Assembly: GCA_046498365.1 (NCBI GenBank) | Contig: JAWOAV010000070.1 | Coordinates: 1-61,257, forward strand | Reading direction: 5' to 3' | Origin: B1SED10-16 sp046498365 | GTDB lineage: Bacteria > Desulfobacterota > Desulfobacteria > Desulfobacterales > Desulfosalsimonadaceae | DNA: 61,257 nucleotides | In this document: positions 8,223 through 18,068 of the stretch, in pieces | Numbering within the stretch: position 1 is the first letter of the stretch | How the letters are laid out: each line of letters starts with the position of its first letter | The notes under the pieces: generated by a model | What the model was told of the DNA's origin: nothing | The model's database searches: none | The model's input: only the letters and a program-made list of their open reading frames with translations | Translations under genes and position numbers: made by a program

Positions 8223-9380
8223 ATGAAATATTTATCCTTTAACATTCTGATCCTTTCCATTATCATGCCGCCGCTGCTGTACCTGGGCACCATTCGCGGA
8301 CTGGAGGCGTATTACCTCCAGTCCCGCTATGAGGATGAAATCGAAAACATATACCTTTCCGACATGAACAATATCCTCAGCGGGGATGTCATGCTCCAGG
8401 AATCCGTAAGGGAATCCATAGAAGGGTTCATGGACGAGGACATGCTCATACAGCTGGGGATCGACCTGGATGTCACGGTTGCTACCAACAACGGGATCAT
8501 CCTGTATCCGGCCGGTTACCGGCCCGGAACACCGGCCGACATCGTCAATGAAAATCCCATGGAAACGGCGAGGGACAATTTCCAGATTCTGCAAAACGGC
8601 CTTACGGTGGACGTTTCTGCCGTGATCCGTTTATATTCGGCCATCGCCCTTTCCATACTTCTTTTCTACATCCTGATCGCCGGCAGCATCCTGTATCTCT
8701 ATTTTAATTCGGCCACCTTCAAGGCGCGCCGCGAAGAGCAGGAAAAGGCGCAAGAACTCGAACGGCTTCACCGGCTTGAAGATGAATTCAATCAGCAGTT
8801 CAGCCGTCTGACAACGGAAAGGGAAAAGCTGCTGCAGGAGTACCACAGCCTGCAAACATCCCTGGATGAGGAGAAAGAAAAAGCCGAAAAAAACGAAGAA
8901 GAAATGTTCAGCGAGATCGAAAAACTGGAGCAGCGGCTCGCGGAAAACCTCGAAGAGCAGGAGCTTCAGGCAGAAGAAATCCTCGAGCTGGAAGAAAAAA
9001 TCAACGGGCTCGAAAAAATACGGGAAAATATCAACAAGCAGAAAGAAAAAAGTATCGAAAAACTCGCAAAACGATGCAAAACCCTATACAAGAACATCGA
9101 TTTCCATGACCGGGCCTTGGACGGCATGTCCGATCTGACGGAGGATATGGCCCTTAAAGCAGAGGAGTTGATACACCAGCTCAACGCCGACATGACCACC
9201 ATACCCATCAAGCGAAAAGTGTTCTCCAAAAAAGGCAGAATCACCGCTTTCGAGGTGGTATTCGCTTACAACGGCCGCCTCTATTTCACGAAAAAAGAAG
9301 GGCAGAGACTCGAGGTGCTGGCGGTGGGTACCAAGAACACGCAGGCCAGGGACCTGGCATACCTGGACCGGACGGGATAA
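8223..9380 (+). CDS. Membrane-anchored coiled-coil protein of unknown function
   Basis: A 385-residue protein with no family I recognise. One hydrophobic helix at the N-terminus (LSFNILILSIIMPPLLYLG) and another near residues 138-160 (LYSAIALSILLFYILIAGSI) bracket a domain of about 110 residues, probably periplasmic. This topology resembles membrane sensor proteins. After the second helix comes a long Glu/Lys-rich coiled coil (about residues 175-300), then a C-terminal region (PIKRKVFSKKGRITAFEVVF). There is no kinase, GGDEF or HAMP motif. It follows the TPR lipoprotein on the same strand. The start at MKYLSF was chosen because the upstream 34 codons of the ORF lack coding character. It converges on topA with a two-base gap. 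Confidence 0.75.
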   Translation: MKYLSFNILILSIIMPPLLYLGTIRGLEAYYLQSRYEDEIENIYLSDMNNILSGDVMLQESVRESIEGFMDEDMLIQLGIDLDVTVATNNGIILYPAGYRPGTPADIVNENPMETARDNFQILQNGLTVDVSAVIRLYSAIALSILLFYILIAGSILYLYFNSATFKARREEQEKAQELERLHRLEDEFNQQFSRLTTEREKLLQEYHSLQTSLDEEKEKAEKNEEEMFSEIEKLEQRLAENLEEQELQAEEILELEEKINGLEKIRENINKQKEKSIEKLAKRCKTLYKNIDFHDRALDGMSDLTEDMALKAEELIHQLNADMTTIPIKRKVFSKKGRITAFEVVFAYNGRLYFTKKEGQRLEVLAVGTKNTQARDLAYLDRTG

Positions 9381-9382
9381 TC

Positions 9383-11722
9383 TTATTCCTTTTTGCGGGC
9401 GGCCTTCATGCCTGCCTGCTGCGCAGCCTGGGCCGGCGCTTCTTCCGTATCCGGGGCTTCCTTGTATCCACAGCCGCGGGTTGCGCATCGCAGCATTCTG
9501 CCTTCTTTCTTGGTTTCTTTTTCAACCAGGTAGGGGGCGCCGCAATCGGGGCATTGCCGCTGTACCGGCTTGTCCCACAACGCAAAGGTGCAGTCCGGAT
9601 ACCGGCTGCAACCGTAAAACACCTTGCCCCGTTTGGATCGTTTTTCAATCACTTCCCCGGAACATCCTTCTTCCGGACAAGATACCCCGGTTGGATTGCC
9701 CTTGCCGTTTCCATGAACGGAACGCGTGTTTTTGCATTCGGGATATCCGCTGCAGGCGAGGAAGTCTCCGTACCGGCCCTGTTTTACGACCATGTTCCGG
9801 CCGCACTTATCGCAGAGCTCCCCCTCGGCCAGTTCATGGACCGGTTCTACGGGACGGATCGTCCCTTTTTCATCCCGCTCATAATTGCGGGAATACGTAC
9901 AGTCAGGGTATCCTTCGCAGGCAAGGAAAGGGCCGTTTTTCCCCACCTTTACACGGACTTCCCTGCCGCATTCGGGGCAATTGATACCGGTGGGGAGCCC
10001 CACCCCCTTAACGCTCAACATTTCCTGGGCGGCAGCGATCACGCGGGTTTCAAACACTTCGTAGAACGTTTCCAGAAGCTGCTTTGCGTCCATTTCAGCG
10101 GATTCGACACGGTCCAGGTCGTCTTCAAGCTTGGCGGTAAAATCGACATCGACAATATCCGGAAAATTTTGAACGAGCAGATCCGTGATGATAAATCCGA
10201 GCTCATTGGGTTTGAAAATCCCTTTTTCCAGTTCCACATACCCTTTTTCCCGGATCGTGGAAAGGATGGTCGCATAGGTGCTCGGACGGCCGATGCCGTT
10301 TTCCTCGAGTTCCTTTACCAGTGTCGCCTCGGTAAACCGGGGCGGGGGCTGGGTAAAATGCTGTTTCGGCGCCAACGACAGAAGCGTCAACACCTCGCCT
10401 TCCGAAAGATCCGGAAGCTGCCCCTTTTCCTTTTCATTTTCAGCGGATATGGCGTCGTCGGCGGACTGGTACAGGCTCAAAAACCCCGGAAATTTCACGG
10501 TGGACCCAGAGGCGGAAAAAAGACACTCTCCTGCGGAAATGCTAATGGTTTTCTGGTCGACCAGCGCCTCGGCCATCTGGGAGGCCACGAATCGCTGCCA
10601 GATAATTTTGTACAGAGCAAGCTGGTCTTTGGACAAGTACGCTGCCACTTTTTCGGGCGTATGGTAGACCGATGTGGGACGGATCGCCTCGTGCGCGTCC
10701 TGGGTGCGGTTCTTGTTCGTGAAAAAGCGCGGCTTGTCGAGCGCGTAATCGTTGCCGTAAAGATCAAGGACAAGATCTTTGGCTTCGCCGGCGGCTTCCG
10801 CGGATATCCGGGTGGAATCCGTGCGCATGTAGGTGATAAGACCGACCGTTTCCCCGCCGAGATCTATCCCTTCGTAGAGCTGCTGCGCCACGCTCATGGT
10901 TTTTCTGGCGGAAAAACGCAGTTTTCGGATGGCTTCCTGCTGAAGCTTACTGGTGGTGAAGGGTGGGTACGGGCGTCGCCGGATCGTTTTTTTAACAATT
11001 TTTTCCACCGAATACCGGGCGTTGGCCAATTCATCGTGAATCGCCGCAGCGGTTTTTTCATCGGGAATCGAAATTTTACGCCCCCCTTTTTTTACGAGCT
11101 TCGCCGCAAAAGCGGGGGGATTTGCCCCTTCGAGGGTCGCGGTAACCGACCAGTACTCTACCGGATCAAAGGCGAAAATGGCCCGTTCCCGTTCGCAGAT
11201 CATCCGGACGGCAACCGACTGCACCCGTCCCGCGCTTAACCCGTACTTGACTTTCTTCCAAAGAATCGGGCTGATCTGGTATCCCACCAGCCGGTCGAGA
11301 ATCCGCCGGGTCTGCTGGGCCTTGTAACGGTTTTGGTTCAACGCTTCCGGCGAGCCGATCGCTTCCGAAACCGCCTTTTTCGTCAGCTCGTGAAACAATA
11401 CGCGATGAAACCGGCGCCCCTTTTTTTTGAGAATTTCCGAGGTATGCCAGGCAATGGCCTCCCCTTCGCGGTCGGGGTCAGGGGCGAGGTAGACGTCCTC
11501 TGCCTCTCCGGCAGCGTGCTTCAAGGCCTGGATCACTTTCTGCTTGCCCGGGATCGTGACGTATTTCGGCATAAAATCGTTTTCAATATCAATCCCGATT
11601 TCCTTCTGGGGCAGATCCTTGATGTGCCCGACCGTGGAGGCCACATTATACTTGTCGCCAAGATATTTTTTAATGGTTTTGACCTTGGTCGGGGATTCGA
11701 CAACAACGAGCGGTTTTGCCAC
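9383..11722 (-). CDS. topA: DNA topoisomerase I (type IA)
   Basis: This enzyme relaxes negative supercoils by transient single-strand cleavage. The N-terminal Toprim domain starts KPLVVVESPTKVKTIKKYLG and carries the acidic APDPDREGEAIAWH motif. The active-site tyrosine lies in ITYMRTDSTRIS. The C-terminal part holds four Cys4 zinc-ribbon motifs (CPECG, CDKCG, CPEEGC and CPDCG, each closed by a GYPDC/RYPDC-type or RGC pair). The length of about 779 residues is normal for a multi-zinc-finger bacterial TopA. A GTG start at 11722 was chosen because GGAG lies seven bases upstream. An ATG two codons earlier would overlap the dprA stop. Either way topA appears translationally coupled to dprA. Confidence 0.97.
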   Translation of the reverse strand: MAKPLVVVESPTKVKTIKKYLGDKYNVASTVGHIKDLPQKEIGIDIENDFMPKYVTIPGKQKVIQALKHAAGEAEDVYLAPDPDREGEAIAWHTSEILKKKGRRFHRVLFHELTKKAVSEAIGSPEALNQNRYKAQQTRRILDRLVGYQISPILWKKVKYGLSAGRVQSVAVRMICERERAIFAFDPVEYWSVTATLEGANPPAFAAKLVKKGGRKISIPDEKTAAAIHDELANARYSVEKIVKKTIRRRPYPPFTTSKLQQEAIRKLRFSARKTMSVAQQLYEGIDLGGETVGLITYMRTDSTRISAEAAGEAKDLVLDLYGNDYALDKPRFFTNKNRTQDAHEAIRPTSVYHTPEKVAAYLSKDQLALYKIIWQRFVASQMAEALVDQKTISISAGECLFSASGSTVKFPGFLSLYQSADDAISAENEKEKGQLPDLSEGEVLTLLSLAPKQHFTQPPPRFTEATLVKELEENGIGRPSTYATILSTIREKGYVELEKGIFKPNELGFIITDLLVQNFPDIVDVDFTAKLEDDLDRVESAEMDAKQLLETFYEVFETRVIAAAQEMLSVKGVGLPTGINCPECGREVRVKVGKNGPFLACEGYPDCTYSRNYERDEKGTIRPVEPVHELAEGELCDKCGRNMVVKQGRYGDFLACSGYPECKNTRSVHGNGKGNPTGVSCPEEGCSGEVIEKRSKRGKVFYGCSRYPDCTFALWDKPVQRQCPDCGAPYLVEKETKKEGRMLRCATRGCGYKEAPDTEEAPAQAAQQAGMKAARKKE

Positions 11723-11724
11723 TA

Positions 11725-12885
11725 TCATTCTCCGCTTGACATAAAAAATTTACCGGGCCTCTGGACGACCATGCCCATCAGCTCCAGTTTTAACAAAACG
11801 GCCAACAACCCGGCCGCATCCATGTCGGTCTTGCATGCAAGCGCATCGATATGGATCGGGTAGGGTTCAAGCAGGCAATATACATCGGATTCGGCCTGTG
11901 TCAAATCCATTGATGCATTATTGCCGTTTTCCGGTACGGATTGCCCCTGCAAAAAAGGCTGCGGCTCCCCCATACCGGCCAGGTATGTAAACTCCTCGAT
12001 GACATCATCGGCTTTTTCCACCAGCTTTGCCCCCTGCTTGAGAAGGAAGTGCGCGCCGGCGCTTTTGCAGGATTTTATGCTGCCCGGGACGGCAAAGACT
12101 TCTCTTCCCTGTTCCGCTGCAAGCTTTGCCGTTATCAGGGAGCCGCTTTTTTGGGCCGCCTCCACAACGACAGTGCCAAGGGTCATGCCGGAAATAATCC
12201 GGTTCCGGGCAGGAAAATTGTATGCATTGGGGGGCTCCAAAACGGGCAGTTCGGAGAGAACGACCCCGGAAGCGGCAATGTCATGATAAAGCTTCCTGTT
12301 TTCCGGGGGGTATATTACCGCAAGCCCGCTGCCCAGAACAGCCGCGGTTTTGCCGCCGGCAGACAGCGCCCCCTGGTGGGCGGCCGCATCAATGCCGGTT
12401 GCCATCCCGCTTGCCACGACAAATCCTCTTGCAGCAAGATCCGCGCCCAGCCGCTTTGCCATGGAAATGCCGTAGCCGGTAGGATGGCGGGAACCCACGA
12501 TGGCGACGGCCGGTGAAAGATCAAAAGATTGTCCGCGGGCGTAAAGATAGGGGGGCGGATCGTGAATTTCCAGAAGCAGCCGGGGGTATTCGCGATCCAA
12601 CAGCGTAATCAGCCGGTACCCACGGCGCACAACCAGGTCATGTTCCCTTTGGACAGCGTCGGCGAACTTTCCGTCACGGACCGCGGCACGAACGGCATCC
12701 GCCATTTTGGCATTCATGCCCTCAATGGAAAGCAGCGACGCCCTGGAAGCCGTTGCGATCTTCGCCGGATCCCCGAAGCGATCCACCAGGCGTCTGCACA
12801 TCCGGTTTCCGACGCCGGGCACTTTTTTCAGGGCGATCCAGTAAAGATAGTGACTGGTATCGGCGGGTTCACAGTTCAGTGGCAT
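11725..12885 (-). CDS. dprA: DNA-processing protein DprA (Smf)
   Basis: DprA binds incoming single-stranded DNA and loads RecA during natural transformation. It is also kept in many bacteria not known to be competent. The 386-residue protein has an N-terminal helix-hairpin-helix/SAM-like region, a Rossmann-like core with VAIVGSRHPTGYG, GFVVASGMATGIDAAAH and the NFPARNRIISG motif, and a C-terminal winged-helix-like region rich in LLAVLLKLELMGMV. The start at ATG 12885 avoids an upstream TTG two codons earlier. dprA is directly upstream of topA, a frequent gene pair. Confidence 0.95.
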   Translation of the reverse strand: MPLNCEPADTSHYLYWIALKKVPGVGNRMCRRLVDRFGDPAKIATASRASLLSIEGMNAKMADAVRAAVRDGKFADAVQREHDLVVRRGYRLITLLDREYPRLLLEIHDPPPYLYARGQSFDLSPAVAIVGSRHPTGYGISMAKRLGADLAARGFVVASGMATGIDAAAHQGALSAGGKTAAVLGSGLAVIYPPENRKLYHDIAASGVVLSELPVLEPPNAYNFPARNRIISGMTLGTVVVEAAQKSGSLITAKLAAEQGREVFAVPGSIKSCKSAGAHFLLKQGAKLVEKADDVIEEFTYLAGMGEPQPFLQGQSVPENGNNASMDLTQAESDVYCLLEPYPIHIDALACKTDMDAAGLLAVLLKLELMGMVVQRPGKFFMSSGE

Positions 12886-12920
12886 AATCAAAAACCGGCC
12901 GGTTTCGACCGGGAACCAGG

Positions 12921-14018
12921 TTATGCGGCTGTTGCCGCTCCGGTTTCGGTTTTTACCGGTTCATATCCGTCTTCATCCTCCGGCGGCGGCATGGTCCCTT
13001 GAAGCACCAGAAGCATGGGGCTTGCCACGAAAAGGGACGAATACGTCCCTACAATGACGCCGATGATGAGGGTAAAGGCAAAGTCATGGATAATGTCGCC
13101 CCCCAGGAAAAACAGCGACAGGAGGACCAGCAGCGTTGTCGATGAGGTCAGAAGCGTCCGGCTCAATGTTTCATTGATGCTGTTGTTGATGTTTTTTTCA
13201 AGAATACGGGTGCTGTAGAGCCGCAAATTCTCCCGGATGCGGTCAAAAACAACTATCGTATCGTTGAGCGAGTATCCGATAATGGTTAAAAGGGCCGCGA
13301 TGACCGGGAGGGAAAACTCCTTGCCCAGAAGCGTAAAGATCCCAACGGTTATTGTCACATCGTGCAACAGCGCCACGATCGCCCCCATGGCGTACCGGAG
13401 GCGCAGCTGCCAGAACAATACCAGCGTAAGAATGATGGCGATCAGTATCAGAAGGGGAATGCTCAGCTGCAGCCGCGAGAAAAAAACGACGCCGCTGATA
13501 AGTACCCCTGCGGTAACGCCGGAAACCATCCATTTCATTTCAAACCGGCCGGAAATATATATGGTAATAAACAAAAGGGCATAAAACATGGCGAAAAGGG
13601 CCCCTTCCCGGAGGGTTTCCCCCACCTGTGGCCCCACCATTTCAATCCTTCGGATTTCGGCCGTCACCCCGGTTGCCCCGGCCAGTTGCGCTGTCATCTC
13701 CGTTGCAAATTCGTCCCCGGTGGCCAACACTTCCGGTGTCCGTAGGAGAAATTCCTTCCCGTCTTCGTCGTCAAACGCCTGGATGGAGACGCCGGAAAGG
13801 CCGGACGCATCCAGGCCCGTGCGGATATCATTGATGTCCACGGAAGCGTCAAAGCGCACCTGTACAATGGTCCCCCCGGCAAAATCGATGCCGTAGTTGG
13901 GTCCCCCGTTGACCACAAGCGTTAGGATGCTGGCTGCAATCAATACCAAGGATATAATGTAACCGATTTTCCGTCTTCCGATAAAGTCGATATTGATACC
14001 GGGCTTAATGATCTCCAT
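12921..14018 (-). CDS. secF: Protein translocase subunit SecF
   Basis: SecF is the inner-membrane partner of SecD and uses the proton motive force to help preprotein export through SecYEG. The 365-residue protein starts with a short cytoplasmic segment, one membrane helix (IGYIISLVLIAASILTLVV) and the GPNYGIDFAGGT motif. A periplasmic domain follows, then five further membrane helices including GYSLNDTIVVFDRIREN, the signature loop. The C-terminal tail is acidic and Ala/Thr-rich. It follows secD by 12 bases, so the two are surely co-transcribed. Confidence 0.97.
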   Translation of the reverse strand: MEIIKPGINIDFIGRRKIGYIISLVLIAASILTLVVNGGPNYGIDFAGGTIVQVRFDASVDINDIRTGLDASGLSGVSIQAFDDEDGKEFLLRTPEVLATGDEFATEMTAQLAGATGVTAEIRRIEMVGPQVGETLREGALFAMFYALLFITIYISGRFEMKWMVSGVTAGVLISGVVFFSRLQLSIPLLILIAIILTLVLFWQLRLRYAMGAIVALLHDVTITVGIFTLLGKEFSLPVIAALLTIIGYSLNDTIVVFDRIRENLRLYSTRILEKNINNSINETLSRTLLTSSTTLLVLLSLFFLGGDIIHDFAFTLIIGVIVGTYSSLFVASPMLLVLQGTMPPPEDEDGYEPVKTETGAATAA

Positions 14019-14030
14019 TCACGATGATCC

Positions 14031-15608
14031 TTATATGCTTATGGTTTTCATGCGGCGGGAAACATAGAACAGATCCAGCACCTGACGGCAAACAATCAGG
14101 GAGGTGAACATGCTGGCCACGACGCCGAGGCTCAACGTAACCGCAAACCCGCGGACCGGTCCGCTTCCGAACTGAAACAGCACAATCGCGGCAATGAGCG
14201 TGGTCACGTTTGCATCCATAATGGTCAATGTGGCCCGGTCGAAACCGGATGTAATCGCGGAGGCGACTTTCCGGCCGCGCCGGAGCTCTTCCCGGATTCG
14301 CTCAAAAATGATCACATTGGCATCAACGGCAATACCGATCGTCAGGATGATGCCGGCAATGCCCGGCAGGGTCAGGGTTGCCTGGAACGCGGCAAGTCCG
14401 GCCGCAATCAGCAGAATATTCAAAACCAGCGCGAGGTTGGCAACCACACCGGCGAACTGGTAATAGATAACCATGAAGCCGAGCACCAGCAAACCGCCCA
14501 CAATCATTGACAAAAACCCCTGCCGGATCGAATCCTGCCCCAAAGACGGGCCCACGGTCCGCTCTTCGATAATTTCAACGGGCGCGGGGAGTGCTCCCGC
14601 CCGCAGGACGATCGCCAGGTCACGGGCTTCCTGAATACTGAAATTGCCTGTAATTCTTGCCGTCCCCCCGGGAATGCGCTCCTGTATCACGGGTGCGGAG
14701 TAAACCCGGTTGTCCAGCACGATGGCCAGGCGCCTTTTTACGTTATCCCCGGTAACCTGCTCAAATATCCGCGCTCCCTGCCGGTTGAAGTCGATGGACA
14801 CGTAGGGCTCGTTGTACTGCTGATCAATCTGTACGCGGGCATTGTCAAGATAGGCGCCGGTAAGCAGGGTTCTTTTCTGGACAAGAAAAGGCTCCCGCCC
14901 CTCTTCCCCTTCCTGGCTGCCGTAGAGAATTTCGCTACCGGCCGGCACATCGCCTTCGAGCGCCCGGGAAGGGCTGTGTTCTTCATCCAGGAGCTTGAAT
15001 TCAAGCATGGCGGTCCTGCCGATGAGATCCTTGGCCCTGTCGGTGTCGGTAATGCCCGGGAGCTGGATCTGGATCCGCCGCTCTCCTTCAATGCGGATAT
15101 CAGGTTCCGACACGCCGAATTCATCGATCCGGTTGCGTATCGTTTCCAGTGCCTGCCGCACGGCCTGGCGCTGCACCTCTTTTGACACCTCTTCGGACAG
15201 GCCGACCCGGACAACAATTTCGCCCTCCGTATCCCTTTCCGAAAGGAGCGTCAATTCGTCATGCTCCTCTGCAATCAGGCGTTTGAACCCGGACAGATCC
15301 TCCGGGTCGATCAACCGGAAAGCCAATTCCGAGTCACCGACATCCGCGTCCGTCACTTCGACAGAACGGATCCGCTCGCTGCGCAGGCTGCCCCGGAGGT
15401 CATTCCGGAGCCTTTCAACGGTGCTTTCCACAGCCTTTTGCGTCTGGACCTCCAGTGCGAGGTGCATCCCCCCCTGCAGGTCGAGCCCGAGGTTGATCTG
15501 CTTGTGCGGCCACATGGACGGTCTGAATGTTGGAATGACATACACCACCGCCGGTATGATCACCGCGATCATTACAATTATACGCCAGGATAGCCCTTTC
15601 AATGCCAC
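14031..15608 (-). CDS. secD: Protein translocase subunit SecD
   Basis: SecD forms the SecDF complex that pulls exported proteins out of the Sec channel on the periplasmic side. The 525-residue protein has an N-terminal membrane helix (IIVMIAVIIPAVVYVIP), the INLGLDLQGGMHLALEV motif, a large periplasmic P1-type region, then five C-terminal helices with GIAVDANVIIFERIREE, the conserved D-A-N-V signature. Translation appears to begin at GTG 15608. It lies between yajC and secF in the standard yajC-secD-secF order. Confidence 0.97.
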   Translation of the reverse strand: MALKGLSWRIIVMIAVIIPAVVYVIPTFRPSMWPHKQINLGLDLQGGMHLALEVQTQKAVESTVERLRNDLRGSLRSERIRSVEVTDADVGDSELAFRLIDPEDLSGFKRLIAEEHDELTLLSERDTEGEIVVRVGLSEEVSKEVQRQAVRQALETIRNRIDEFGVSEPDIRIEGERRIQIQLPGITDTDRAKDLIGRTAMLEFKLLDEEHSPSRALEGDVPAGSEILYGSQEGEEGREPFLVQKRTLLTGAYLDNARVQIDQQYNEPYVSIDFNRQGARIFEQVTGDNVKRRLAIVLDNRVYSAPVIQERIPGGTARITGNFSIQEARDLAIVLRAGALPAPVEIIEERTVGPSLGQDSIRQGFLSMIVGGLLVLGFMVIYYQFAGVVANLALVLNILLIAAGLAAFQATLTLPGIAGIILTIGIAVDANVIIFERIREELRRGRKVASAITSGFDRATLTIMDANVTTLIAAIVLFQFGSGPVRGFAVTLSLGVVASMFTSLIVCRQVLDLFYVSRRMKTISI

Positions 15609-15709
15609 CGCCCTTTCAGATGTCTGTTTTTCCGGAACATGGATGGATCCGTCATTTGCAGCCCGGTTTTACGCAAAAACGCCTGCAGCTGCGTTTGCAG
15701 ATAGAAAAC

Positions 15710-16042
15710 CTATTTGCCTTTATCCGCCGACGGCCCGCTCAATCCGGCGATACTCGGCCTGGACACCTTAATGCGCACTTTGTCGGCAATCTCCACGGTA
15801 ACCGTGTTCTCGTCAAGGGATGTAATTTCGCCGTAAATGCCGCCGCTTGTGATAACCCTGTCCCCTTTTTTCAGATTGTTCACCATGTTCTGATGCTCTT
15901 TGGCTTTTTTCTGCTGGGGGCGGATAAGAAGAAAATAAAAGATCACGAACATCAGGATGATGGGTATAAACGCCGTAAGCCCCCCACCGGCACCTTCCGC
16001 CGCCTGTCCGGATTGACCCAGTGCATATGCTATATCGACCAA
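15710..16042 (-). CDS. yajC: Preprotein translocase subunit YajC
   Basis: YajC is a small single-span membrane protein that associates with SecDF and SecYEG. The product is 110 residues, with a membrane helix (LTAFIPIILMFVIFYFLLI) followed by RPQQKKAKEHQ and a small SH3-like domain containing KKGDRVITSGGIYGEI. I set the start at a TTG at 16042 because AAAGGAGG lies seven bases upstream. The longer reading upstream includes no plausible start and would give an atypical N-terminus. It heads the yajC-secD-secF operon, with terminators from the rng transcript just upstream. Confidence 0.93.
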   Translation of the reverse strand: MVDIAYALGQSGQAAEGAGGGLTAFIPIILMFVIFYFLLIRPQQKKAKEHQNMVNNLKKGDRVITSGGIYGEITSLDENTVTVEIADKVRIKVSRPSIAGLSGPSADKGK

Positions 16043-16166
16043 AACGATACCTCCTTTTCCTTGTAAATAAACAAAAATATTGGGTGCAGACGAACATTGC
16101 CTTTCCCGTCGACCATTGTAAAAGCCACCGGCCGGCGCCGGGCATTGTCCCTTTTCGTATCGCGTC

Positions 16167-16193
16167 AAAAAAAAACCCGGTTTACACACCGGG
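16167..16193 (-). terminator. Rho-independent terminator upstream of yajC
   Basis: On the minus strand CCCGGT pairs with ACCGGG across a 6-base loop, followed at once by nine T residues. Its position between rng and yajC suggests it ends the rng transcript. Confidence 0.7.
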
Positions 16194-16306
16194 CGCATTT
16201 TTGAAAAATCCGTCCCTTTGATTCAAGTGGCAGCAAGAAAAGGTCTCCACCTCAACAACCGCCTTTTTACCGTACCACATAAAGCAAATGTCAGGTTTTT
16301 ATATGC

Positions 16307-16355
16307 AAAAAAAAGCCGGCCGTCAATCGTATCTGTAAAAAATTTTCGCCGGCTT
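16307..16355 (-). terminator. Candidate terminator downstream of rng
   Basis: AAGCCGGC and GCCGGCTT form an 8-bp stem with a 27-base loop, followed on the minus strand by a T run of eight. The loop is long, so the call is weaker than the one at 16167. The rest of the 16043-16498 gap shows no gene. Confidence 0.5.
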
Positions 16356-16498
16356 GGCGGTTTGCCCTCGCCATTTCAAGCGAGTCCTGAAAAACAACCG
16401 GCCCGTTATTGATCGGCGGCCGGGTATTCTGCATGGGATGTTGAATCCGGCCTCTCATTGTACGGAAACGCCCCCGGAATGCGGCAAAGAATCGCCCG

Positions 16499-17959
16499 CT
16501 ATTCGCATTCTATACGACTTTGCTCGGGGAGCAGGCTACTGTCTCCTTCAATGGTGATGGATATTTTCCTGCGAATTTCAAGGTCGAGAATTTCACTTTT
16601 CTTCCGATTCAACAGGTAGGTGGCGACATCCGGCGGGACAAACCCGTGAACGCGGCTGGCTTCCTTCTTCATGGTTTCCAGGCGAAGACGCCGTAAAAAA
16701 GCAAGGCCGGTTGATTCGACCGATGGGGTGACCCCCTTCCCCTGGCAGCACCTGCACGGCTCGAAATTAATCGACCGGATGGACGGCCGGATGCGCTGCC
16801 GGGACATTTCCAGCAGCCCGAACTGCGATATCCTTCCCACCTTGGTCCTGGCCTTGTCCACCTTGAAATTGTCCTTCAAGGTGCGCTCCACCTTGAGTTT
16901 GTGTTTCCGGTCGCGCATATCGATGAAATCAATAACGATCAACCCCCCGAAGTCACGCAGGCGAAGCTGACGGGCCACTTCCTCGGCAGCCTCCAGGTTG
17001 GTCATGAGGGCCGTTTCGCCGAAAGAGCTTTTCTGCGTGGCCTTGCCGGAGTTGACGTCGATGGATACCATTGCTTCTGTCTGCTCGATAACGATGGATC
17101 CGCCCGATTTCAGCTTGACCCGGTTATCGAAGATAGAGGCGATCTGCTCTTCTAATTGATACTTGGTGAACAGCGGCTTGTCCGCATGATACCGCTTGAT
17201 GATTTTTTTGTGCTGGGGGGAGATGATCTGTATGAATTCCCGGACTTCATTATATATGGTATCGTCGTCGATCAGTATCTCGTTGACATCGGTCGTAAAG
17301 GAATCCCGTATGGCGCGAACGGCGATATTCCGGTCCTTGTAAAGGATCGCCGGGGCTTTCTCTTCAACGCCCTTTTTCTGAATATTTTTCCAAAGGCGCA
17401 TGAGATAGCGGATATCCCCCGACAGGGTGGTCTTGTTGCACCCTTCCCCCGCCGTCCGGACGATAATACCGTAATCTTCGGGAATTTTCAGGCTGTCCAC
17501 GATCTCCTTGATCCGCTTGCGCTCCGCCTCGTCGGCGATTTTCCGGGAAACGCCTCTTGTCTTCCCTCCCGGCATCAGCACCGTGTACCTTCCGGGCAGT
17601 GATATGTAGGTCGTCAGCATGGACCCTTTTTCCATGATAGGGTCGTTGGAAATCTGAACGAGGAGCTCCTGCCCCCGGCGGATGATATTTTTCAGGGACT
17701 GGCCGCCGGAGGGGTCATCGATGAAGTAGTCCGGGTGAATTTCCTGTTTCTGGAGAAAACCGTTTTTCTCCGCCCCGTAATCCACGAAAACCGCCTGGAG
17801 GCTCGGCTCCACGCGCGATACGATCCCCTTGTAAATATTGCCCTGGGTAATTTCCCGCGCTGTGGTCTCAATGCTGAATTCTTCGAGCCGGTTGTCAGTG
17901 ACCTTGGCGATCCGGGATTCCTCCGGATCGACCGCATTGATTAAAATTTTGCTTGCCAT
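16499..17959 (-). CDS. rng: Ribonuclease G (RNase E/G family)
   Basis: This is an endoribonuclease for single-stranded RNA, involved in 5'-end maturation of 16S rRNA and mRNA turnover. The 486-residue length fits RNase G rather than the long RNase E. An S1 domain is seen at the N-terminus (GNIYKGIVSRVEPSLQAVFV). The catalytic core contains the SIDVNSGKA motif with the Mg-binding Asp and the nearby RQLRLRDFGGLIVIDFIDM segment. The cysteine pair in EPCRCCQGKG corresponds to the zinc-link that joins dimers. It is transcribed divergently from leuS, with a good minus-strand promoter at 18040-18068. Confidence 0.95.
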   Translation of the reverse strand: MASKILINAVDPEESRIAKVTDNRLEEFSIETTAREITQGNIYKGIVSRVEPSLQAVFVDYGAEKNGFLQKQEIHPDYFIDDPSGGQSLKNIIRRGQELLVQISNDPIMEKGSMLTTYISLPGRYTVLMPGGKTRGVSRKIADEAERKRIKEIVDSLKIPEDYGIIVRTAGEGCNKTTLSGDIRYLMRLWKNIQKKGVEEKAPAILYKDRNIAVRAIRDSFTTDVNEILIDDDTIYNEVREFIQIISPQHKKIIKRYHADKPLFTKYQLEEQIASIFDNRVKLKSGGSIVIEQTEAMVSIDVNSGKATQKSSFGETALMTNLEAAEEVARQLRLRDFGGLIVIDFIDMRDRKHKLKVERTLKDNFKVDKARTKVGRISQFGLLEMSRQRIRPSIRSINFEPCRCCQGKGVTPSVESTGLAFLRRLRLETMKKEASRVHGFVPPDVATYLLNRKKSEILDLEIRRKISITIEGDSSLLPEQSRIECE

Positions 17960-18039
17960 GTGTTTTTTGCCCCTGCTGGTCTCTACGATGGTGTGAGGGT
18001 TTATAAGGTCAGGAATTTACGATATGTTTCAAATCCATG

Positions 18040-18068
18040 GTAATATAAAATTGCAGGTGACAAGTCAA
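18040..18068 (-). promoter_or_regulatory. Candidate sigma-70 promoter of rng
   Basis: On the minus strand TTGACT and TATTAC are spaced by exactly 17 bases. The start of transcription would be about 70 bases upstream of the rng start codon. The rest of the 17960-18265 divergent spacer shows no gene and no clear plus-strand promoter. Confidence 0.5.

Noticed and set aside
9554..11239. Plus-strand ORF of 561 codons
   Set aside because: It is entirely antisense to topA, whose motifs are unambiguous.
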